This document shows positions 36,241 to 47,954 of a DNA stretch of 64,000 nt, piece after piece. The DNA is from Marsupella aquatica (taxonomy: Eukaryota; Marchantiophyta). Positions within the stretch are counted from its first letter, which is position 1. Each line of letters opens with the position of its first letter. A model generated the notes under the pieces. That model did no database searches and was not told where the DNA came from. It was given only the letters and a program-made list of their open reading frames with translations. Location of the stretch: the NCBI GenBank assembly GCA_973895155.1, contig OZ316893.1, forward strand, positions 4,464,001-4,528,000, given 5' to 3'. A program made the position numbers and the translations under genes.

Positions 36241-37281
36241 TCATAATACATACTCATCATTGAGTAAATCAGCATCTCCATCAGCCCTGGCCACATTTGC
36301 CGATGAAGATTCAGCTGCCTTTCCCTTATAGTCTCGCTTGAAGTGTCCAACCTGATTGCACTTCCAACATGTCACTTGCCTTCTCTGAGGGGATTTTCCT
36401 CTGGACTTAGATCTAGATTTAGATCTAAACTGGGTTCTATGCTCCCCAGTTGGTCGCTGCATACTCCTCCCACGGTTAACAGTGAGGGCAGCACCAGAGG
36501 ATGAAGGTTGTGACGTGAAGTGCATCTTCTGCTGAAGATCATCACTAAGTAGAGAACTTACCACGTCATTGTATGAAATGGTATCCCTATCACGATGCAA
36601 CAACACCCGTGATAGGGATTGGTAAGATGGAGGCAATGAACTGAGAAGCTGTAGAGCCTTCGTCTCATCATTCAAAGTCTCCCCAAGGTTTTCCAAGTCA
36701 ATGACCATGTCGTTGAAAGCATCCACATGGTCTTGCAACTTCGTACCGGATTCCTTCATCCTGAAACTCATCAGTTTGTAGGAAGTATAGAGCCGGTTTG
36801 ACAACTCCTTGCGGTGATACTTGCTCTGCAATTCCGCAAACAAGGACATGCAATCCTTATGTGCACCCAACTGCTTGATGATGGGAGGCATGAGATAGAG
36901 TGTAACACACCACACTCCCTGCTCCTGCATGCGATCTCATTGTTTCTTATCAACATCGTCTTCACGAGGGCTTAGCAGTTGGCCCATCCCTGACGCATAG
37001 AGCACTCCCTTCACCTGCTTCTCCCAAAGCAAGTAGTCAGAGCGCCCATCATACTTTGTCACTTCATACTTGGGTCCCCCAAGCTTGAACGTACCCATCT
37101 TCTTCTTTGGCACTATCGTGAGCTCCGGTAGAAGAACTGCTTTCTCCACCACTCATCGCACCGGTGATGGTACCGGTGTCACGTGCTCTTCCTCCTGCTC
37201 CTCTCTTTCCACCACAAATCGCTGCGGTGATCCTCGTGCTTCAAGTTCCATGTCTTCAAAAATCTCCTCTGAATCACTCAT
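36241..37281 (-). pseudogene. gag: Copia gag
   Basis: The frame starts at ATG 37281 (MSDSEEIFEDMELEARG) and runs through the retrotransposon gag region (LGAHKDCMSLFAELQSKY, LPPSYQSLSRVLLH), an Arg/Ser-rich stretch and a zinc knuckle. Two TGA stops break it, near 37153 and 36943. The knuckle reads CWKCNQVGHFKRDY: the fourth zinc ligand, normally Cys, is Tyr. Gag would package the RNA in a virus-like particle; this copy could not do so. Confidence 0.85.
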
Positions 37282-37426
37282 ATGAGAAAATCACAAAAAA
37301 ATGACGTTTTTCACAACTTCTCAAAAAACTCAAAACTAATCATCGCCGCATAGCCCACGAGGCTAGGAGTCCAAGACTGAAAACCAAAATCAAAAATAAA
37401 CTTTGACAGAAAAGTTATACAAATTT

Positions 37427-37643
37427 TGGTCGCTCTTGGAGTGAGGCTCCCTCTGGTCACTCCGGGTCGCCCTTGGAGCGAGGCTCCCCCTGGTCACTCC
37501 GGGTCGCCCTTGGAGCAAGACTCCCTTGGGTCGCTCTTGGAGTGAGGCACCCTCGGGTCACCCTTGGAGCGAGGCTCCCTCGGGTCGCCCTTGGAGTGAG
37601 GCTCCCTCGGGTCGCCCTTGGAGCGAGGCTCCCTTGGGTCTCT
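37427..37643. repeat. 27-31 bp minisatellite in the copia leader
   Basis: About eight units of the type GGGTCGCCCTTGGAGCGAGG plus CTCCCTC occur between the LTR and gag. Each unit holds a small GGAGCGAGGCTCC palindrome. They create artificial + strand ORFs with a repeated SEAPSGRPW pattern. Confidence 0.9.
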
Positions 37644-38463
37644 CTAAAACCCTGTTGCTACGAAAATCCCGCCGCAATTCCCGGACAAAGTTACTGTTCA
37701 CTAACTCTGTCAATTTCCTTGTGCCCTAGGTCCACCGCACCTCACCTCTCCGCGGTGCGCTAAGTTGCCGTAGGAAACACAATTTGCCAACATCCAACGT
37801 TGCTTGCTGCCGCCAATTCCATGAGTAAAAATGATGACCACCGACGGGGAAATGTTGCCGAATTGCACCGGCACAATCTACGAGCTCAGTAGAGAAAAAA
37901 TATTCCGTCGTGTCACACTCACTCCGCGTCAAGTGCCAATCCCAGACTCAAAATGACCGCCTTGCCGCGATCAAAACATTGAGCCGTAGCACTTCGCGTT
38001 TCTTCCTCCAAGTTGGACGTGACGACGAGTAACCTGGTTCAGATGAGAACAAGCTCCATAGCCTGTGAAAAAATCTGAACGTCTCCTTCACTCGTTATGA
38101 CGCACTTGGTAACCACTCGACAGCAACTCAACTACCAAAACGAATAGCTCGCTTTAACCTCCAACATGAGCTATAACATGCGACGACTCCCACACCGCAC
38201 AACTCAAACCGTTGAAAAAAATGATCTCTGGTTTCTCCCCCGAAATACTGTCGAACACAAAAAACTCCAGATCGATGCAAACTTTGATTCCTCCGCACCA
38301 CGAATACCAATCAGCGAGTTCTAACCACCGTTAGAAAGCCCTCTCACTAATCTATCCATTCAGCCACACACATTTGAGTTTCATGCGACAAAACTCTAAA
38401 TATAACACCGACAATGAACGCTGGAAAACCATCATGAAAAAGACCTCGTCACCTCCCAAGCAT

Positions 38464-38475
38464 GCTCTGATACCA
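38464..38475 (-). other. Copia primer-binding site
   Basis: On - this reads TGGTATCAGAGC, complementary to the 3' end of initiator methionine tRNA as used by many plant copia elements. It lies 2 nt inside the LTR boundary. Confidence 0.9.
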
Positions 38476-38477
38476 AT

Positions 38478-38827
38478 TGTTGAGCATCGACGATGATCGC
38501 AACGGCAAGCCCATGAACCATCCAACGCACAAGAGTCGACACAGAGAGATACGTGGTTCACCTCCACATGAGGCTACGTCAACGGGAACACACAAGAGCT
38601 TTACTATACTCTAGGCCAACCGGCCATACCAAGCATCCACAGCATAAGCTCTCTCTATCTCTCAACTGGCTCCGTAAGAATGAGCCTGAGTTCCATCTCT
38701 CCAAGAAAACACTGCTTGCTTATAGAGTGTGCACAGCATGACTAACCTAACCAAGTCTACAACTAAGGTTAGCCTTAACTATGGTACAGTCATAACTCTA
38801 GATCTAAGAATAAATCCTAACAAAACA
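38478..38827 (-). repeat. Copia 5' LTR
   Basis: This 350-bp segment begins TG and ends CA on -, and abuts the primer-binding site. The flanking bases after 38827 are AAGGG. The partner LTR is not in the window, so the 5-bp duplication cannot be checked. Confidence 0.8.
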
Positions 38828-41800
38828 AAGGGATGCAGGACATGCAATTAGCTGCTTTGCTAAAATTTCTAGACTTTCATAATACTTGATATTTGAAAAC
38901 TTCATGATACTGGGAAACTGTGTCCTTGTCCAGATCCTCACTAGATCTTATTGGATCTGAAATGTCCATTGACACTATGTGCAATATAAAATTTCAACTA
39001 TCTGGACAATATATAATACAATCTGGACAAATGAATTGGACATATCCTGCAATGAAAGAAACCAGGATGGATTAAAAATTGGAGAAGGGAACATAAGCGC
39101 CTTTTCTAGGATGGCCCTGGGATATAGAGAGATGTCTCTGCAATAGTGATTAGTTGCTAGAATTACTGAATCAGAAAATATTCCTAGCGAAGGAGGATCC
39201 CACAAGCTATCATATGGTTCTGTCAAATGTTATAATGACACAATTAATAACTTGCAGCTTTCAATCGACTAAAAGTAGTAGAGAAGAAGTATATAGTAAT
39301 ACTCCTCATTCTCCTCTGTCCCATGTTGCACATAGTAAATGCTCCAATATTTAATTTGTTGAGCTTTTGCAAAGGGATTCAAACTCTGAAATTATTCAGT
39401 TCACCAGAGCAGACACACCAGCCAAAAACTCTGCCAATGCAGCAAAGCAAAGTAAAAGCCTTACCTTGCTTTTTAGTCACTGAGGCCACTTGAAGAGACC
39501 TGATCAAGAGACTCTCTCCTTCCAAATCTCTGCTAAAGGATCTGCAATGTCTTGAGAAGCTACATCCCACCAACACCATGGAATTAATAGAAGCAAGGAC
39601 AATGAGGAAAGTAAAGGACGGTGAAACATACTCAGAGGAGCTCCAACTTACCAATGGTGGCAAGCTAGACTGTTCCCAAAGCTCACAAAAACGTTTGATG
39701 GCCCGGGTGAAACATACTATTCAAGTGGGCAGAAGACTCACAATAAATCCAAAACAACAACTTTGACATGCACCTGGACAGAAAATTGGTCTAGATTGTA
39801 ATGGGTAATAAAAAAAGAAGTTCAACCGGGAGACAAGTAGTGGAAACAATGTTGTCTTAAATAGAAAAGTAGATACAATAAAGAGAGATATCCTTTAAAG
39901 TTAACCTGTCTAAAAAGCAAGGCAGATCTAGATAGTGCATGCGGCAGGAGACATCACTTACGAATTGAGCAAGACTTGAAAAAGGTGAAACAAAAAAGTG
40001 TCCCAAGCTGAAAAAGAGATGTACCTTGTCCAACTTCCTTGGGCATTAAGAGTTGAAAAGTACTGTGGCCCGTCAATTGTCAGATTGAAACACAGAAGAA
40101 TATTGAATAAAGCAAGGTCTTTGATTGAATTTGCTTTGGCCATTCACTCTATCTCCATCTCTTGTGACTATGTAAATTACGATGATCAAATGTATTGCAG
40201 TTCAACATCTAAAATCTAAGGGAAATATCCACTCCTGGCGCTCTCGTACCATCCACCTCCTTGCTGGCAATTCTTAGAGCCAATCATTTATAGACTTATA
40301 ACCAACAAGCTGATTCGGCTACTGTACGTGTCTGTCTTGTATAAGAAAATAATGTCTCAAACTTAGAAACTACAAGTGCAATGAAGGACGTACTGATACG
40401 GGGATGAATGTCAGAGGTCAAGTACCAGCACCGAATGTAAAATCAATCTCGTGGAAGATAGATGAGCAATTAAACTGGCCAGTTGCATCCAAAATCTATA
40501 TGGCAAAACCTAAGTGGATGGCAGCGGCTGCCTGGAGAAAAGAGAAGGGGATCATATATAGCTCAATGCAGCTCCAAGCTTGGGAGATTGGGGTGCAATA
40601 GCAAGGCGCCCGCAGCTGCAGCCAGCCACCTAATTAATTACAATCAACTCTCCACTGAAATCTGTCATTTCCGTCGCCGTTGTACTCACCGAAGGTTCAA
40701 ATTACGACTATCTCTACCTAGTGTAAAATAGTTTGCAGTTAATTATAGCTAAGTCAACATTAAGGCTGGACTCGGGCCTTTTTGCCCAGGAAAGCATACG
40801 CAAACCATTTCCATAGCTTTGAACATTTCCCGCAACCAGAACACTCGAACATTGTGTTTCACCTGAGTCGCATCCCTTCCATTGAGACCCGTAGCTTTTC
40901 GCAAGTCATGAAAAAGTCTGCTCGACGGACGCTGCTGACTCATTGCATTCATGGATACAGTAACTCAATTTATCTTCCCACAGATCAAATTGGAAACTGC
41001 AAAGTAAGGGCATAGCTGCAATTGGAGGCACGACCAGCTTTGGACATTGAAAGAATGGCTGATTGCAGCAAAGCACAACAAACCAGGGAACACTGATACC
41101 AATTGAAGCAGTGATTTGACGGTCCATATGTGCAAGAGCCTGCCAACAAAGATAGCACAGACGTCAAATTGAAAGCCCATCTGCAGAGTCGATTGGAGCA
41201 AAGGAATAATCAGTAGTTGAAAGAATCTAGCAGCATGCTGGAGAAGGTTGGATCAAGCTATGGAAACATTGGGAGGGCAGAACAACTAAGAGATTTTGTC
41301 ATGATACAATGAATATGCCGGAGTGATAGGGCACTAAGTCCAGTCTCCATGGCTAGAGAGCTTGAAGGTCTGGCAGCACCCAAAGAACTGAGCGCGCACA
41401 ACTATTTTCAAGAGTGGGAATTTTGAAAATACAGAGGGAAGTAGTTAAAGCTGTTTTACACTGTAAATCACTCCTTATGGACCTGTAAATTGACTATAAA
41501 CCATTGTAAAGCTGGTTTTTAGAACCTAGAGTGAACCCGAGTCAATTTGGATGGCCTTTGAAGTGCAAGGGTTGAATTTCAAAAATGAATTAGAAAGAAG
41601 GAGTGATCACATTTACAAGAGTGTAAGTCCTGACTTACAAACCCTATAAACAACTGTAAATGGGGTGCAAAGGAGGTGTAAACCAGCAATTTTACGCCCT
41701 TTCCAAGATCTGTAAGCCACCTTGTTGAGTAGTAGATTTTACCGGAAGGGCATTCTGAAATTGAATGCCGAACCCTGCAGGAAAAGGGGAAAATATTGGG

Positions 41801-42883
41801 TATTTTTTATTTGGGTACTTGTCAAAAAACATTGCCACCTAACATTAATTATCTACTGTGCATGACAAATTCTAAAATGTGGTACCCATCTATTATTTTA
41901 GATTATCAAACCTATCCGTAAAGGTGGTACTTCTTTTGATACTTGTTTGGACAGAATTTTGGCTGATGCTACCCAAATTCATCTGACTTTTGATAGGATA
42001 TGGAATTGCTACAGTATGGCTTCAAGGGAATCCCAATGAAAATACTCATCCAAGATCGACTAGTTTTTTGTCCCACATCCTCTTGTTGGGTAGTGTGGTG
42101 TATACAGTATGTAGGACCACTAGACCCTAGACTAAAAGATATGCTTTGTTGATGCTCCTCAATGACAAAAACAATGATCATGTCATTATAAATGACACCT
42201 TTGTCTATTTTGTAAACGCATGGATACAATTCCATTAATTTTCTAGTAGTAGATTTCCCCTTTCCACTTAACATGACTGCATATATATAATGTATGTTAA
42301 GGCAATTTTTTGGGTGATGGGTTATTTCTCAAAACTATGTGTATGCACTAGATCAAAATTTGTCAAGACTCGCAGATTAGTCAAATGCATCAATTAAATG
42401 GTATCATTCAGTGACGGTATCATAGTCATATTCATTCCAAAATTAATGCTATAGTTAAATAACTCTTGCACTAAGAACCACCAATAAATAAGAACAAGTA
42501 TAGTGCCCCGCACCCTTCACATGGGTTCTGTGGTGTATGTAGATCTCCACAACACTTTGAGGCCCACCTTTAGACCCTAGTCCCAAATGGGCCATTTTTT
42601 GTGGTCTTAAATGACATCATGAAGGACCCCTCTAATGACCACATATGCAGTCATTTGGCTCATATGACCTCCAATGTGACAGCTCTAATGACCATTTTTC
42701 ATATCACTGGCATTTATGACACCCCATTGTTCACAAATGACCCAATAAAGGGCCATTTGTAGAGCCCCTTCTAACCTGGAAAAACAATGTTTTTCACGTG
42801 ATCCTTCTAAAAGCTAAATCCGAGCGTCAAACAAAACGAGTAAAACACAAGATTTCATTTTCGCCATCAAAATGGCAAACTGA
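38828..42883. other. Long AT-rich region, no gene recognised
   Basis: Short ORFs on both strands resemble nothing I know. A - strand stretch at 40750-41130 has a coding feel with one stop (near 40905), but I cannot assign it. At 41440-41710 the words TGTAAA and TTTACA recur, including the small palindrome TGTAAGTCCTGACTTACA. The left end of the large transposon discussed below probably lies somewhere here or just downstream. Confidence 0.3.
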
Positions 42884-43303
42884 AAATGGGATACGGCGTA
42901 TCCCATTTCGGATTCAACTATTGAACATGGACAAAAATCACACCAAATCATTCTCTTGACACTTCCATTTAACCTCGGGTTAAAAATGTTTGAATTTTTA
43001 ACTGCGGTAAAATTGAAAATTGCGAAAAACTGACCGCGGACTACAGTCGAACTACACAGTTAGTTAAGTTAACCCGACGACATGTCCGGAAACTTTTTAG
43101 CCCATAACGCATGATGAATACGAGATGGGATCCAAGTATCCACTATCGTATTCAACCTCAATGTTTTCCACTTGCAACTTTGCATCAAGAGATCTTTCGA
43201 CATGAATACCAACTGAGATCCATGGATCCCATTTTTTTCGCAAGTCCAAAAACTTATCGGGAAAACAGGAGGATGAATACCAGATGGGATCCATCTGGTA
43301 TTC
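42884..43303. repeat. Palindrome cluster upstream of the transposase gene
   Basis: There are four members of one palindrome family. 42884-42908 has an 11-bp perfect stem AAATGGGATAC around GGC. 43116-43153 has GAATACGA matching TCGTATTC outside and a decayed core. Around 43217-43228 there is the core GATCCATGGATC. 43275-43303 has a perfect 13-bp stem, GAATACCAGATGG with its complement around GAT. Different bases in the two arms change together. Confidence 0.85.
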
Positions 43304-43440
43304 AACCTCTACATTTTGAAGTTTTTGCATCGCATACCTTGATATTCTAGTTTGAAGACCAACTGGGGTCCACGACGACTTCCTCAAAAATCTACAATTT
43401 AAATTTCAGCATTCTTTGAAAAGACAGACTCTCACATGAA

Positions 43441-43510
43441 AAAACCCTCGTACGGACCAATCAGGGAATGCCACGTGTCCAATGCCCCCAAAAACTATAA
43501 TTTAAGGAAG
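43441..43510 (+). promoter_or_regulatory. Promoter of the DUF7869 gene: CCAAT, G-box, TATA-like
   Basis: Within 50 nt there are ACCAATCAG at about 43456, a CACGTG G-box at 43472-43477 and CTATAATTTAAGG at about 43496. The ATG of the following ORF is at 43657, giving a leader of about 120 nt. The palindromes listed upstream lie just outside this promoter. Confidence 0.5.
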
Positions 43511-43656
43511 AGCTCGCATCTGTTTTTCATCTTCATTTCTCGCGATTACTTTGAGGTTCGTTCAGTATTGAGTAGTTGTTTTCATAGAATACTGTAATCT
43601 GAATTTTCTCTGTTGGATACGAATACGTACTCCTATACACCCTTGTTTGATTCTCT

Positions 43657-45340
43657 ATGGCATCTTCAAGTGATGAGTCAATTTACAGTTTAGATGCATC
43701 TTCGCCAGATGTTGTTCAAAAATTTATTCCATCTCGTTTGATGAATGAATTACCAGCCTCACAGAGAGTAGTGCCAGAGATTTCATTTTCCTCAGAATCT
43801 GAGAAATCAAAGTCTGATTCAGAGTCTTGTAGGAGTGTTGTGGGTGCTCCAATTTCATACTATGTCTCTCCAAGTAAACCTCTTAAACGACGTCTACTTG
43901 TAAAGAAGCCTAATGTAGTTCCTACGACAGAGACACTTGGTTCACCGTGAACCCCGACAGATCTTCAAAGGCGAAGGCCCCGGTTTTTAATGCCAAGAAC
44001 AACGTTACCATGTAGGCTCGCCCGAAGATCTCCGTTGTTTTTTCCAATGTCTTGTTCTCCGGGAGTGAAGATAGCTGTGTCCAGTGTTCAATCACAGTTT
44101 GAGCGAATGAGGAGTCCAAATGTGCCGGAATTGCAGGGAGGGGCAGCCTTAGAGCCAAATTTGGTGGGTCGAATGTTGAGAAACGGTGAACGCAAATTAC
44201 CTATTTCGTCTCCTTCAGTACCAAATTCCTTGGGTCAAATACGAAGTGGGATCCATGGATCCCACTTAGTATTCCCTCATGTTATTTTGCAGAATCCTAT
44301 GCCAGAGTCACCGGTCTTGCAGACTTCCAACCCGAGTTCCGATGGTGGAATGCGAAATGGGATACGCGGATCCCAGTTCGTATTGCACAACGGAAAATTA
44401 CCAAGTCATGACGCAGAATAGCAAGTGGGAAAGTTTTCACTTTGAAGTCCCGAAGGACGAATACAAGTTGGGATCCATGGATCCCAATCGGTATTCCCAT
44501 CAGTTATTTCACAGAGTGGTAAAACTAACAACATGGGACTTTGAAGCTCTTTGGCGAGGATGCAGTGTGAGGTTTTTGGATCTTCCATTGGACGGCAAGT
44601 GCAGAACGAAAGAGGGAAGAGATCTAGTGTCCAAAAAATTCCTCAGAGATTATTGCGAAGCGAGCTGCCGAAGAGAGGGCCCGAAAATTCAAGGGTACAT
44701 GCTAAATTGAAACTTGTCCAAAGATTATTCAATGGTCAAGATGAGCCCTCAAGTCGAGAAGAATCACCTAGGCTGGGATTACAGTCTCAGAGACAAGTGG
44801 GCGGTACTCCAACTGAAGATGTGAATATCATTAGAAGATTTCAAACTAGAAATCTCCGAACACCTATTACATTTTCAGAAGACTCTAAAGAGAGATCAGA
44901 GGAGGCTGCAAATGACAGAGAGATTGCTGTAATCTCAAATGTTGTTGAAGAGATCCTGGGATGTGAGATTGTTCATGAAATAGTGACAGAAAATGTGGAG
45001 AGTGGAACAACTCTATAGAAGATCTTTTTGTTTTAAATTCTAATTCACTAGAAAATAGTGGGGGGGTAAGTTCTCCCGACACTATTCAGGATAGAGTAGA
45101 GGTGACAAGACCTAGTAAGAAAATCAGAGATCAGATGATTAGAAAAGATAGACTTACCATTGCAAATCTAAAAAAAACGCAAAATTAAAGATATTTTTAA
45201 GTATCCCTGTTGTGACAAGTTTTGCTTGAGGTCTCTGGGTCTAGAGGAATGCTCAAAACAATGCAAGTATTATTTTGGTCTTAAACACTTGCAAAAAAAT
45301 ATTTTGCTACGAGGTTGTATCATGAACAACTGTAGTACTT
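43657..45340 (+). pseudogene. DUF7869-type transposase, N-terminal half
   Basis: The gene starts at ATG 43657 with a Ser/Asp-rich disordered N-terminus (MASSSDESIYSLDASS) and continues through low-complexity, charged sequence broken by stops and frame changes near 43950, 44421, 44710 and 45018. A 7-nt A run near 45171-45177 shifts frame; past it the protein reads IKDIFKYPCCDKFCLRSLGL, then QKNILLRGCI. The CC-x2-FC cluster is the zinc-binding start of DUF7869 proteins. The match stops near 45330, and the rest of the family domain resumes at 57936, beyond a nested insertion. Three palindromes of the family lie inside this ORF and are translated. DUF7869 proteins are abundant, repeat-associated and probably transposases; that function is inferred. 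Confidence 0.6.
44238..44494. repeat. Palindrome cluster inside the transposase N-terminal region
   Basis: Three palindromes are present: 44238-44273 (17 of 18 bp paired; core GTGGGATCCATGGATCCCAC), 44349-44384 (AATGCGAA against TTCGTATT outside, core GGGATACGCGGATCCC), and 44457-44494 (GAATAC against GTATTC outside, core TTGGGATCCATGGATCCCAA). They belong to the family at 42.9 kb and 62.3 kb. Confidence 0.9.
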
Positions 45341-45691
45341 CTCGCTCGGGGGGGTCACTTCCGTGGAAGTGCCACATCACGTGCAACGAAGTATAGGGCC
45401 ATTTAATTGGGTTCGGCGGAAGACTTCCGAAGTTTCATGGAAGAACAATAGGGTCCGTTTTAATTGTTGGGCCGCTTTAAAGAACAATAGGCATTTATTA
45501 AATGGGACATATTCCACGGAAGATGTCCATGAAAGTTAGGGTTGCTTGCAATAGTTCTACATGGGACACACGGCATGTTGTGATTGGTCCAAGTGTCATA
45601 ATATAATTGGTACACGTGTAGGGTACTATAGTCAAAATTGAGTTTGGGGTTTTGGGGTTTGGGGTTTTGGGGTCTGGGGTTAACACATTTT
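45341..45691. other. Outer left flank of the nested insertion
   Basis: This stretch has no counterpart beyond the right arm. It holds the short palindrome CACTTCCGTGGAAGTG (45356-45371) and ends in a degenerate G-rich tract of TTTGGGG and TTTTGGGG units (45641-45715). It is probably part of the inserted element whose other end was lost at 57935. Confidence 0.4.
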
Positions 45692-45750
45692 GGGGTTTGG
45701 GATTTTGGGGTTTCTTTGGGGGGGCTTAATGCCGGTTTTGGAGGGGCCCC

Positions 45751-46152
45751 ATGGTTTCCCCTCTCGATTTGCAGGAGCCATTGATTTCTAGATCCAATGG
45801 CCTACAAATGCCCGAGTTTAGGGTAACCTATTATCAACGAGAGGAGGGGGGCAAAAGGCATAAGGGCACTAGGGCCCACGGGAAGCACGACCGCGCGGGA
45901 GGACCTTCGTTTCAAAAAAATGTTTTTGCTGCGTTGAGATTGAGTTGCAGCCGCAACATTGGAGAGGAGGCTGTCGAGTGTGCTGGAGGTCAAGAACTAT
46001 TGCAAGGCTGCATTGGAGAGGAGGCTGGAGGTCGAGAACTACTGCGGTTGCATTGGAGAGGAGGCCAAAGGTGGAGAGGAGCTGCTGCTGCAGCATTCAA
46101 GAGGTGTTGTGGACTTGCCATTTTTGTGCATCACTTGCGGCTCAAGTTTTAG
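45751..46152 (+). CDS. Arm leader ORF with internal 45-bp repeats, left copy
   Basis: A 133-codon ORF is conserved in both arms (right copy at 57475-57876). It contains three imperfect repeats of a GCATTGGAGAGGAGGC unit (near 45957, 46010 and 46050), giving the repeated peptide IGEEA. It has no recognisable domain. Conservation reflects the recent duplication rather than selection, so this could equally be transcribed leader DNA. Confidence 0.25.
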   Translation: MVSPLDLQEPLISRSNGLQMPEFRVTYYQREEGGKRHKGTRAHGKHDRAGGPSFQKNVFAALRLSCSRNIGEEAVECAGGQELLQGCIGEEAGGRELLRLHWRGGQRWRGAAAAAFKRCCGLAIFVHHLRLKF

Positions 46153-47954
46153 TTTGCTTTGAGCTTTCGCTTGCTGTTTTCTTCTGATGTAGTTTGCTGA
46201 CATTTGAATAGGAGGAAGGCGACGCTGGAAAGAAATAGTGGGAGGACGTCGCTGCCTGGCTGGACATTTGGATCGAGGTCACTGTGGAGGTCACGATTGA
46301 ATCTCGGATTGAATCATTGATTGTCATCCTGATCGTCGTGTGTGGTTCTTCACTTTGCAGCTTGCTATAGCCTGGAGGACGACTACTCTTCAGAGAACAG
46401 CAGTAACAAGTAAGTGCCCAAAATGCTGAGGACTTGTGCTTTCTGCCTCCCATATGCAAGCTTCACAGAAATTGACGTCTCTACCATGATACCCTGGCTT
46501 GCTGATTGAGCTCGCTCGCTGCCTTGTTTGTATGTTTTTCATTCGCATGTATTAGGAGGACGACAATGCTGGTTGGAGGACTATTGTTGCCGGTTGTGTA
46601 GCTGCGTCACATTGGAAGACAAGGATGGTCCGGAAGGGACGCTCGGCGAGGGCGGAGGCGAGGGTAGAAGAGCATTACATCTAGTACCAGGTTTGAATCT
46701 GGCTCCTTGTCCAGGTTGCAATTGAAAGTTTCCTAGACAACCAAGTCCACATTGTCTGTGTGCTTGCATTGCCTACTCGCATTGAAAAGAGCTAGTCTAG
46801 AATGTTACGTAGCTATTTCTTTTGTAGTAGTAGCCAAGCGGAATCCACAGAAGAGGCTTCCAATGTAGTATGCGACGGTCTGTACACATTGTTGTTGTGC
46901 TGCATTCATAATCATTGCTCGGACCTGGGTTTGGTCAGGTCTTGCAGAAGTTTTGGTCAGGTCCTGGCTGTGGAATTTTTCTGCATCTTGCTTCTGTTGA
47001 ACTGTCAAACTGAGGATTTTGTGTCTTGCATAGGATCTTCCTGATCTATGGAGCTCGTTTTGCTTGCCTCTTATCGGAAGCAATTGGATTGAATGTCTTG
47101 TATTCCCTTCCCCGTTGTTGCTTCTGAACTTTGGCCAATAGGCTTCTTTGTGGTAGGCCGCCTTGAAATTGCCTTGAAATTGGCCGGTTGAAAAGCTTTG
47201 AAGGAGGTGGAGCGACTGTGACCTTTTCCAGTGTTGTTACTACCAAATTTCCACTGCGAGGTATGTATGTGGTAATTAATTGATGTCGATAGCAAATAGT
47301 TCAGTCTTGTTTGCTGTTAAGTAGGTTGAGTTCACTTCAGTTTACTAGACAGACAGACCCTCAGAGTTAAGCAAATACTTAAGTTCGAGGAAGCTTGTTG
47401 GTAGTAAGACTGTGAACAATGTCATAGCGCAGGTCAACATTATTGTCTGCAAGGGCTTCATTCTGAATTTTCTACTCCACTGTTGTCCTTGTAGGGCGAG
47501 GCGAGTTCACTTACTGGTGGTGGGTCTCGGATCGTGTTGTTTAGGGCTGTATTCTATATTGGTGTTGTGCAGAAAACAACATACTTCAGGTGTGGATCTC
47601 CCTTCTTTTCAATTAATTATGGTCTGGTGTATGTACTATAGATGAAGTTGTGTAGTATTATAATTCAACTGTTTGACTGATTTGAATGTACAGAGACAGG
47701 ACAGTGGACCGATCTAGGGGAATGGACACTTGTTTCATGGATATGCATTTTTACTCTCATTTTTACTGCGCTGGTGAGTTGCTGATATGTTTTAATTGTG
47801 CACTATGGAATGTGTAGATTCACACAATCTTGGGTGGTGAGCAGGAGTTCAGGTTCTCATTCGACTACAGAAGTTGTGGGGAGCCTAGGATCCAAGTAAG
47901 CTCCACTTTGTTGCAGAGGACAACAGGGCCTTTAGCTTTAGGGTTGACTATGCC
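46153..47954 (+). other. Arm interior between leader ORF and BRCT ORF
   Basis: Short ORFs on both strands are mirrored in the right arm and resemble nothing known. The region is probably introns, untranslated leader or non-coding element DNA. Confidence 0.3.

Larger units (their letters stand above)
33378..38827 (-). mobile_element. Ty1/copia retrotransposon, 3'-truncated
   Basis: Reading on -, the element has a 5' LTR (38827-38478), a primer-binding site, a leader with a minisatellite, gag, protease, integrase and reverse transcriptase. The match ends abruptly after DNARSLM near 33440, so most of RNase H and the 3' LTR are missing. The LTR begins TGTTTTGTTAGG and ends CTCAACA. Gene order protease-integrase-RT defines copia. 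Stops and frameshifts make it non-autonomous. Confidence 0.9.

Noticed and set aside
40749-41127. Possible exon pair on - near 41 kb
   Set aside because: The reading frame looks coding for about 120 codons with one stop, but I recognise no motif and no confirmed splice sites.
45641-45715. Interstitial telomere repeat
   Set aside because: Plant telomeres are TTTAGGG. The units here are TTTGGGG and TTTTGGGG mixed with other bases.
45869-46096. Antisense ORFs in the arms, such as this one and its mirror
   Set aside because: They are shadows of the repeated GGAGAGGAGG unit and show no domain.
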